This document shows, in pieces, positions 58,112 to 64,000 of a stretch of DNA of 64,000 nucleotides. Source of the stretch: Corynebacterium ammoniagenes DSM 20306 (lineage in GTDB: Bacteria > Actinomycetota > Actinomycetes > Mycobacteriales > Mycobacteriaceae); the NCBI RefSeq assembly GCF_001941425.1, contig NZ_CP009244.1, forward strand, positions 1,116,001 to 1,180,000, in the 5' to 3' direction. Each line of letters begins with the position of its first letter. The first letter of the stretch is position 1. The notes beneath the pieces are model-generated. The model was not told the origin of the DNA. It saw nothing but the letters and a program-made list of their open reading frames with translations, and ran no database searches. The position numbers and the translations under genes are program-made.

Positions 58112-59748
58112 TGTGGTACAGCCCTGAACTAGTGGCATCCTTACTGCCACTGTTTGCAGCTATTCCGCTGCTTGCAGCTGGTTTATTAATTCTTTTCCAG
58201 CGTGTACGACTCCTGCAAGAAGTCGTCATGTACACCGTGTTGGGTGCGGGTTTAATTGGCTCGTGCATCCTCATTGCTATTACCGCCGATGGCACCGCCT
58301 TGGCACACCGCGTGGGTAATTGGGATGCTCTTGTAGCCATTCCTTTTGCGGTGGATATGTTCGCCGCGCTGATGCTGGTTACAGTATCTATTTTGGCGAT
58401 TGTGTGTGCTTGGTTTGCCACCGCGAGTGGCTTTTCCAAAGAACCTTTCTTTGCACCACTGACCTTGGTTCTCATGTGTGGCGTCTATGGCGCATTGTTG
58501 ACGGCAGATATTTTCAACTTCTTCGTCTTCATCGAGGTCATGCTGCTGCCTAGCTACGGGCTGTATGCCACGACCATCTACCGTCGCGGCGGTCGTCAGC
58601 AGCTGGCGGGTTTGCGCCTGTTTATTGTCGCCAACCTGTTTGCGTCCAATATGCTGCTCGCCGGTGTTGCCCTGGTCTACGGCTCCTACGGTGCGGTGAA
58701 CCTCGCGCAGCTGCAAGGTGCGGCCAAGGAAGAACCTGCCGTGGCTATCGCGATGTCGGTTGTCATTTTGGCCATGCTGATCAAGGCCTCGGTGGTGCCA
58801 ATCCACACCTGGCTGGCACGTTCTTACCCCTATACCAACCCAGCGGTCACCGCTCTGTTCTCCGGCCTGCACACCAAAGTCGGTGTTTACGCGATTTATC
58901 GTTGGTACGCCGTGATCTTTGATGGTGATGCGCGCTGGTTATGGATCTTGGTTCTGCTATTTACCCTCACTATGGTCATCGGTGTCCTCGGCGCGGTCGG
59001 GGAGAAGACCACGCGTGAGATTTTGGCCTTCCACATGGTGTCACAGCTCGGCTACATCCTCATGGGCGTCGCGCTGTTTACCCACCTGGGTATGACCGCG
59101 GGAATCTTCTATCTGATTCACCACATGATCGTCAAAGCTTCGCTGTTCTTGTCCACCGGCGCTGTCGAAGTTGCCTATGGCACAGGAGAGTTGGACAAGG
59201 TGACCAACATTTCCAAGCGAGAGCCGATCATCGCGGTCGCTTTCTTTGCCGCCGCATTGTCGCTGGCCGGAATCCCGCCATTTTCAGGATTCGTCGCAAA
59301 GTTCACCTTGCTGCTGGGAACGTGGGAAGCAAGAGAAATCTACGCGCTGGTTGCGATGTTGGTCGTCTCCCTCATTACCTTGCTGTCCATGCTCAAAATT
59401 TGGAAGGGCATGTTCTGGGGAGATCGCACCAAGGCAGCACCGAAACCACGCGCGGGACAAGATCCTGATAGCGAAGCAGCCACCATCTGCGGTGGCGTCG
59501 CGAGCTACCCAGAGCTTCCTGAGGAAGGCGCATCGGTTGCTGTTAAGGCAGCATCGGAGGCTTATATCATTGAAGATACTAAGGATGCCCGCCCACGCAT
59601 TAAGTTCTGGTTGGCTGCTCCAGCAGTTATTACCGCGCTTTTGACCCTCGCCATCGGCGTGGGCGGCGAAGTTCTGCTGAACTGGTCGGATACTGCAGCA
59701 GCTGGTCTTTTAGACACCTCTAATTACGTTGAGGCGGTGCTTGGATAA
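58111..59748 (+). CDS. mrpD: Mrp antiporter subunit D
   Basis: MrpD is the second complex-I-like antiporter-type subunit. The 545 residues have about fourteen membrane helices with the conserved IEVMLLPSYGLYATTIYRRG, KASVVPIHTWLARSYPYTNP and FHMVSQLGYILMGVALF stretches. A longer soluble loop near 445-490 is rich in Ala, Pro and Glu. It ends in an overlap with mrpE of one base. Confidence 0.95.
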   Translation: MWYSPELVASLLPLFAAIPLLAAGLLILFQRVRLLQEVVMYTVLGAGLIGSCILIAITADGTALAHRVGNWDALVAIPFAVDMFAALMLVTVSILAIVCAWFATASGFSKEPFFAPLTLVLMCGVYGALLTADIFNFFVFIEVMLLPSYGLYATTIYRRGGRQQLAGLRLFIVANLFASNMLLAGVALVYGSYGAVNLAQLQGAAKEEPAVAIAMSVVILAMLIKASVVPIHTWLARSYPYTNPAVTALFSGLHTKVGVYAIYRWYAVIFDGDARWLWILVLLFTLTMVIGVLGAVGEKTTREILAFHMVSQLGYILMGVALFTHLGMTAGIFYLIHHMIVKASLFLSTGAVEVAYGTGELDKVTNISKREPIIAVAFFAAALSLAGIPPFSGFVAKFTLLLGTWEAREIYALVAMLVVSLITLLSMLKIWKGMFWGDRTKAAPKPRAGQDPDSEAATICGGVASYPELPEEGASVAVKAASEAYIIEDTKDARPRIKFWLAAPAVITALLTLAIGVGGEVLLNWSDTAAAGLLDTSNYVEAVLG

Positions 59749-60131
59749 TGGATTATTTAACTTACCCATTTCGTTTCATTGGCTTTTGGCTCTGGTACAT
59801 CAAAGAATTTACCGTTGCCAACTATTCCGTCTTGAAAGATATTTTGTCCCGCGGGCATGACTCGACTCCTGGCATTGCCCGGTACCCCTGCGAATCAGAA
59901 TCTGAAGCGCACTACACACTCATCGCAGCATTGATTACCGTGACCCCAGGTACGTTGGTTGTCGGTGCGGCAGCGAATACAGAAGAAGGCCAGCGGGTGA
60001 TGTATGTCCATGGCATGTACAACTCGGATGCTGATGAACTGCGTGCAGATTTGCGCGATATGGAAGAGCGCATGCTGCGCGGAGTGATGATTCACCCGCA
60101 CTTTTTCTCTGACCGAAAGAAAGAGGCTTAG
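59748..60131 (+). CDS. mrpE: Mrp antiporter subunit E
   Basis: The 127-residue subunit has one or two N-terminal membrane helices (FRFIGFWLWYIKEFTVANY) and a soluble domain with HYTLIAALITVTPGTLVVG, the family's most conserved part. The ATG overlaps the mrpD stop by one base. It is followed by mrpF after 3 bp. Confidence 0.93.
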   Translation: MDYLTYPFRFIGFWLWYIKEFTVANYSVLKDILSRGHDSTPGIARYPCESESEAHYTLIAALITVTPGTLVVGAAANTEEGQRVMYVHGMYNSDADELRADLRDMEERMLRGVMIHPHFFSDRKKEA

Positions 60132-60134
60132 GTC

Positions 60135-60389
60135 ATGGTTCTCAATATTGCAATCGTGGTGGTGGCCCTGTCCATCATTCCCTCTGCTTATCGTATGTTG
60201 ATTGGCCCAACCCGTGCTGACCGCGTCTCTGCGGCCGATGCCTTGTTGTTTGTGCTCGTGGCATTGATTGCCTTGATCGGAATGAAGAAGGGGTCAGGCT
60301 TTACCTTTGACTTGGTGCTTGTCGCCTCCGTCATGGGCTTTTTGGGCGCGGTCTCGCTCTCCCGCGCGCTTATGCGAGGTGAGCGCTAA
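60135..60389 (+). CDS. mrpF: Mrp antiporter subunit F
   Basis: The 84-residue protein has three membrane helices and the MrpF core YRMLIGPTRADRVSAADALL. It is encoded 3 bp after mrpE. It overlaps mrpG by one base (TAATG). Confidence 0.94.
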   Translation: MVLNIAIVVVALSIIPSAYRMLIGPTRADRVSAADALLFVLVALIALIGMKKGSGFTFDLVLVASVMGFLGAVSLSRALMRGER

Positions 60390-60778
60390 TGTCAGTGCTT
60401 CTTATCATCTCCGATATCTTCTTGGTCTTAGGCGCATTTAACTTTGCAGTCTGTGCTGCCGGCATGCTGAGCTTTCGCGATGTATTTGCCCGTATTTCGG
60501 TGTTATCTACCGCGTCTGGTTTTGGCGTGACCTTCCTGCTCATTGGCGCATTCTTGCGTGACCCAAGCTGGTGGAACGTGCTGATTGGTATGGCAGCCAT
60601 CGTCTTGTTGCTGGGCACTTCCGCGATTGGCTCGATCTTGATCTCCCGCGCTGCGCTGCTGCGTCGGGTTGAAATCGTGGATTGCCACTTCCAGGAAGCT
60701 GACCCGTATTACAGCGACCCTGAGGCTCTAGCGCGCGAGCAGTTTATGCGCGAGGACATGCAAGATCGTCTGTCGTAA
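60389..60778 (+). CDS. mrpG: Mrp antiporter subunit G
   Basis: The 129-residue subunit has three membrane helices (near 1-25, 40-60 and 65-88) and a polar C-terminus of about 40 residues. MLSFRDVFARISVLSTASGF is the MrpG signature. It closes the operon, so the complex is complete: A with fused B, C, D, E, F and G. It should export sodium (or potassium or calcium) in exchange for protons. Confidence 0.93.
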   Translation: MSVLLIISDIFLVLGAFNFAVCAAGMLSFRDVFARISVLSTASGFGVTFLLIGAFLRDPSWWNVLIGMAAIVLLLGTSAIGSILISRAALLRRVEIVDCHFQEADPYYSDPEALAREQFMREDMQDRLS

Positions 60779-60803
60779 GAGCAGATAGTCGGCAAGATAG
60801 TGG

Positions 60804-60834
60804 ATTCGGTACCTTCGGGTACCGAATTTTTTTA
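60804..60834 (+). terminator. Terminator of the mrp operon with a UUCG loop
   Basis: ATTCGGTACC pairs perfectly with GGTACCGAAT around the loop TTCG, then TTTTTTTA. It is a near-ideal terminator with a stable tetraloop. Confidence 0.96.
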
Positions 60835-60861
60835 TGTCTGCTGAGTCACAAAACATTCCTT

Positions 60862-60882
60862 ATTCTATAGGTCTACAGATAT
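60862..60882 (+). promoter_or_regulatory. AmtR operator upstream of amtB
   Basis: ATTCTAT-AGGTCT-ACAGATA matches the AmtR consensus (tttCTATN6AtAGat/aA) closely. It lies 40 bp upstream of the amtB start and overlaps where a -35 element would sit, with TATAGA at 60906-60911 as a possible -10. In C. glutamicum amtB-glnK-glnD is an AmtR-repressed operon, so repression under nitrogen sufficiency is expected here. Confidence 0.75.
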
Positions 60883-60922
60883 TCTAAAACGGTACCTGTC
60901 GAACTATAGAAAGTAGGCTACC

Positions 60923-62311
60923 GTGACTTCTGATACCTTGCTTGCCGCTTCCGGCAACGCCTCGTGGATGCTCATGTCGGCATCGTTGGTGTTGTTGATG
61001 ACCCCGGCGTTGGCCTTGTTTTATGGCGGCATGTCCTCGCGCCGCAGTGTTTTGAACATCATGATGATGAGCTTTGGCACCTTGGGTGTCGTCAGCGTTG
61101 TCTATATCCTGTGGGGCTGGTCCATGTCTTATGGCTCCCAGTCCATTGGTGGAGTAGTGGCCAGTCCATTCGAAATGTTCGGACTTTTAAGACAAATCGT
61201 CGATGACAACGGAAACTACGTCGACGGCGCATCTGGTTATGCCAATGTCATTGACATTGGGTTCCAACTGACCTTCGCGGTTATTTCCACCGCCTTAATC
61301 TCCGGCGCCTTGGCCGAGCGGGTGAAGTTTTCCACCTGGCTGATCTTTAGCGGTGCTTGGGCGACCCTGGTGTATTTTCCATTGGCGCACATGGTGTGGG
61401 GAGGTGGCTGGCTTTCACACTCGACGCAGTCGATTTCCGCTTTGCTGTTTGGAACCACTGGTGGTGAAGCAAATGTGGTTCCGATTGATTTCGCAGGCGG
61501 GGTAGTAGTCCATATTTCTGCTGGCGCGGCTGCTTTGGTCCTTGCCTTGGTAGTCGGCAAACGCCACAGCTTTCCGAAAAGCCCGTCGCGCCCGCACAAT
61601 CTCCCGCTGACGATGCTCGGCGCCGCCCTGTTGTGGTTCGGTTGGTTTGGATTCAACGGCGGGTCTGCCTTCGCAGCCGATGGCTTAGCCGGGCTCGCGT
61701 GGATTAACACCACAGCTGCAGCAGCCGCAGCAATGTTGGGCTGGATGCTCATTGAAGCTATCCGCGACAAAGCAGCTACCTCACTGGGTGCAGCCTCTGG
61801 ACTCGTTGCTGGCCTGGTCACCATCACCCCGGCAGCGGGGGCATTGAACCCGTTGACGTCACTGATGTTGGGATTAATCGGCGGCATCCTGGCCTGTCTT
61901 GGCGTGGGCCTGAAATACAAATTCGGCTTCGATGACTCATTGGATGTCGTCGGCGTTCACCTCGTCGCTGGCCTGTGGGGCACCGTGGGCGTGGCATTTT
62001 TCGCCACGGATGGCGGAATGTTGACCGATGATTTTGGTTATGGCTTCCAACTACTTATCATCCAAACCGTTATTGCTGTCATCGCCATGATATTTTCGGC
62101 AGCGATGACCTTCATTATCGCAATAGCCCTGCGCGCAACCATGGGATGGCGCGTGGATAGGGAAGCAGAAGCCACGGGCATTGACTTGGCTCAGCACCGC
62201 GAAACAGCATATGAAACCGCCGGGGTCAGTACTTTTGGAACCTCAAGCGCTACTATGGGTAGAAGTGGTACAGCGCCAATCCTTCCATCCCGCACCGATA
62301 TAAAGGAGTAA
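60923..62311 (+). CDS. amtB: Ammonium transporter AmtB
   Basis: The 462-residue protein has eleven membrane helices. The pore signature histidines are visible in AGGVVVHISAG and DVVGVHLVAGLWGT, and the gate region in PIDFAGG. It imports ammonium at low concentration. The start is GTG. The C-terminal 60 residues are polar and cytoplasmic and should bind GlnK, encoded 6 bp downstream. No signal peptide is predicted beyond the first helix. Confidence 0.95.
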   Translation: MTSDTLLAASGNASWMLMSASLVLLMTPALALFYGGMSSRRSVLNIMMMSFGTLGVVSVVYILWGWSMSYGSQSIGGVVASPFEMFGLLRQIVDDNGNYVDGASGYANVIDIGFQLTFAVISTALISGALAERVKFSTWLIFSGAWATLVYFPLAHMVWGGGWLSHSTQSISALLFGTTGGEANVVPIDFAGGVVVHISAGAAALVLALVVGKRHSFPKSPSRPHNLPLTMLGAALLWFGWFGFNGGSAFAADGLAGLAWINTTAAAAAAMLGWMLIEAIRDKAATSLGAASGLVAGLVTITPAAGALNPLTSLMLGLIGGILACLGVGLKYKFGFDDSLDVVGVHLVAGLWGTVGVAFFATDGGMLTDDFGYGFQLLIIQTVIAVIAMIFSAAMTFIIAIALRATMGWRVDREAEATGIDLAQHRETAYETAGVSTFGTSSATMGRSGTAPILPSRTDIKE

Positions 62312-62656
<345 letters not shown>

Positions 62657-62657
62657 C

Positions 62658-64000
62658 GTGATTTTAGACCCCCAAGAGATTCGCGCCGAGGCATATTCTT
62701 CGGCGCGAACTTTAATTGACAGTTTAGAAATCCCCGCTAATGCAGCACTTGCAGCCACGGGCTCGTTGGCGCGTCGAGAGATGACATCATATTCCGATCT
62801 CGACATGGTGCTCATTCACGCGCCCGACGAGCACATCGCGGATGAGGCAGCATCGGCGCTGTGGTATCCCATCTGGGATGCGAAATACCACCTCGATTAT
62901 GCGGTGCGCACCCCGGAAGAATGCGCGGCAGTGGCGGAGACTGATGTCGCGGCCGCGTTGAGCCAATTGGACTTGACCTTTCTCGGCGGCAATAAGCAGC
63001 TTGTCGATGAAGCCCGGGCCAAGCTCTATGCCACCTGGCGAGTATCGCTGCAAAAGAACTTCGATAAGTTCATCGATTCTTCTATCGATCGGTGGCGCTG
63101 GGCAGGAGCGATTGCGTCGATGACGCGCCCGGAGATTAAAAACGGGCGCGGCGGGTTGCGCGATCTGCAGCTTCTGCGCGCTTTAGCCCTGGGAAACCTG
63201 TGTGATGTGCCCGATCTGTCCGTACAACGCGACCTTCTGTTGGATGTGCGTGTTTTGCTTCATGAGCATTCGCGTCGACACCGCGACGTTCTAGAGCCAG
63301 AATTTGCGGCAGAAATTGCCGAAGACCTAGATTTCAAAGACCGCTACGAGCTCTCCGCTGCTCTGGCAGAAGCCGCGAACACGATTTCCACCGCCGTGGA
63401 ACGTGGATTGTCAACGGCGCGTGGGCTGGTCTCGCGGCGCAGCTTGCATCGGGTGCGCAAGCCCTTGGATGTCGATGTCGTCGATGAAGGTGGATATATC
63501 ACCCTGGTCCGCCATGCGAATTTAGAAGATCCGGGCTTAACACTTCGCGTGGCCGCAGCTGCCGCCCGCACCGGAAATCCCGTCAAGAACGGAGTCTGGC
63601 AACTACTAACTTCCGTCCCGCCGCTGCCATCGCGCTGGCCGCGGACAACCGTCGATGATTTTTTCACCGTGTTAACGCGCCCGCAGGTGATTATCGACAT
63701 GGACAAACACGGTCTGTGGCAGCGCTACGTTCCCGAATGGAATCACATTCGCGGCGTGTTGCCCCGCGAGCGCAACCATTCGCACACCATTGATTTTCAC
63801 TCGGTAGAAACCGTGGCCCGCTGCGCCGAGGTGCGTACGACGGTGGGACGGCCAGACTTGTTATTGCTCGGTGCGCTTTTTCATGACATTGGCAAAGGCT
63901 ATGGACGCCCGCACGAGCAAGTCGGTGCGGAAATGGTCGCGCGCATGGGACAGAAGATGGGCCTTAACCTGCCCGATCGCATGCGTGTGCAAACATTGGT
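62658..64000 (+). CDS. glnD: PII nucleotidyltransferase GlnD, 3' end outside the window
   Basis: GlnD modifies and demodifies GlnK. The frame opens with GTG one base after the glnK stop and remains open for 447 codons to the window edge. The nucleotidyltransferase motif is GSLARREMTSYSDLDMVLIH (Gly35-Ser36 and Asp47, Asp49). The GlnE-like middle region follows (NGRGGLRDLQLLRALALG near 160), then the HD phosphohydrolase motif LFHDIGKGYGR near 408. The ACT domains would lie beyond the edge. In C. glutamicum GlnD adenylylates rather than uridylylates GlnK. Confidence 0.94.
   Translation, partial: MILDPQEIRAEAYSSARTLIDSLEIPANAALAATGSLARREMTSYSDLDMVLIHAPDEHIADEAASALWYPIWDAKYHLDYAVRTPEECAAVAETDVAAALSQLDLTFLGGNKQLVDEARAKLYATWRVSLQKNFDKFIDSSIDRWRWAGAIASMTRPEIKNGRGGLRDLQLLRALALGNLCDVPDLSVQRDLLLDVRVLLHEHSRRHRDVLEPEFAAEIAEDLDFKDRYELSAALAEAANTISTAVERGLSTARGLVSRRSLHRVRKPLDVDVVDEGGYITLVRHANLEDPGLTLRVAAAAARTGNPVKNGVWQLLTSVPPLPSRWPRTTVDDFFTVLTRPQVIIDMDKHGLWQRYVPEWNHIRGVLPRERNHSHTIDFHSVETVARCAEVRTTVGRPDLLLLGALFHDIGKGYGRPHEQVGAEMVARMGQKMGLNLPDRMRVQTL

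Overview
The window is a piece of a Corynebacterium chromosome. The his operon has the corynebacterial form (hisDCB, a small membrane protein, an MFS transporter, hisHA, impA, hisFI). IlvA, GdhA and Pyk closely resemble what I recall of the C. glutamicum proteins. The block sepIVA-yceD-rnc-mutM-acyP-smc-ftsY-amtB-glnK-glnD follows the order seen in mycobacteria and corynebacteria. Moderate GC content, frequent GTG/TTG starts and several leaderless-looking promoters also fit. The species cannot be fixed from the sequence alone. I found no tRNA or rRNA genes, CRISPR arrays, insertion sequences or phage genes, so this is mostly core genome.

Layout. 1-7.5 kb: the end of a lipoprotein gene, diverging from lspA, then an RluA-type pseudouridine synthase, two small membrane proteins, rarD (minus) and dnaE. 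7.6-14.3 kb: a short MetE-like methyltransferase, two secreted proteins (minus), ilvA, a YigZ protein and an S4 RNA-binding protein. 14.4-20.6 kb, all minus: a RelS-like alarmone synthetase behind an unknown gene, a DEDDh exonuclease with a BRCT domain, glgX and a TetR regulator. 20.7-31.8 kb: a lipoprotein, a membrane protein, the his operon and remnants of a his-trp cluster (a Trp_oprn_chp membrane protein and a divergent TrpC homologue). 31.8-43.1 kb: lgt, pyk, a PrpF-like protein, glgP, an acetyltransferase, an M20 amidohydrolase, a glycerate kinase and gdhA. 43.2-54.7 kb: the sepIVA to ftsY block, with a Nudix gene, a 527-bp gene-free low-GC stretch and an alanine/sodium symporter inserted between mutM and acyP. 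54.8-60.8 kb: a complete Mrp antiporter operon with mrpA and mrpB fused. 60.9 kb to the end: amtB-glnK-glnD, with glnD cut by the window edge.

How the parts fit. Two nitrogen loci, gdhA and amtB-glnK-glnD, each carry an upstream sequence matching the AmtR operator, so they are probably one regulon: AmtR represses, and GlnK modified by GlnD relieves repression. glgX and glgP both degrade glycogen and pyk ends glycolysis. lspA and lgt process lipoproteins, two of which are encoded in the window.

Most interesting: the his region preserves the scar of a lost tryptophan operon. HisA carries the two substitutions that, as I recall, distinguish the monofunctional corynebacterial subHisA from bifunctional PriA. 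A TrpC homologue survives beside a Trp_oprn_chp protein but has lost several residues essential for indole-glycerol-phosphate synthase. Other leads are the unknown gene upstream of relS, the zinc-site-bearing short MetE homologue, two adjacent secreted proteins with the same C-terminal architecture, and a group of apparently leaderless genes.
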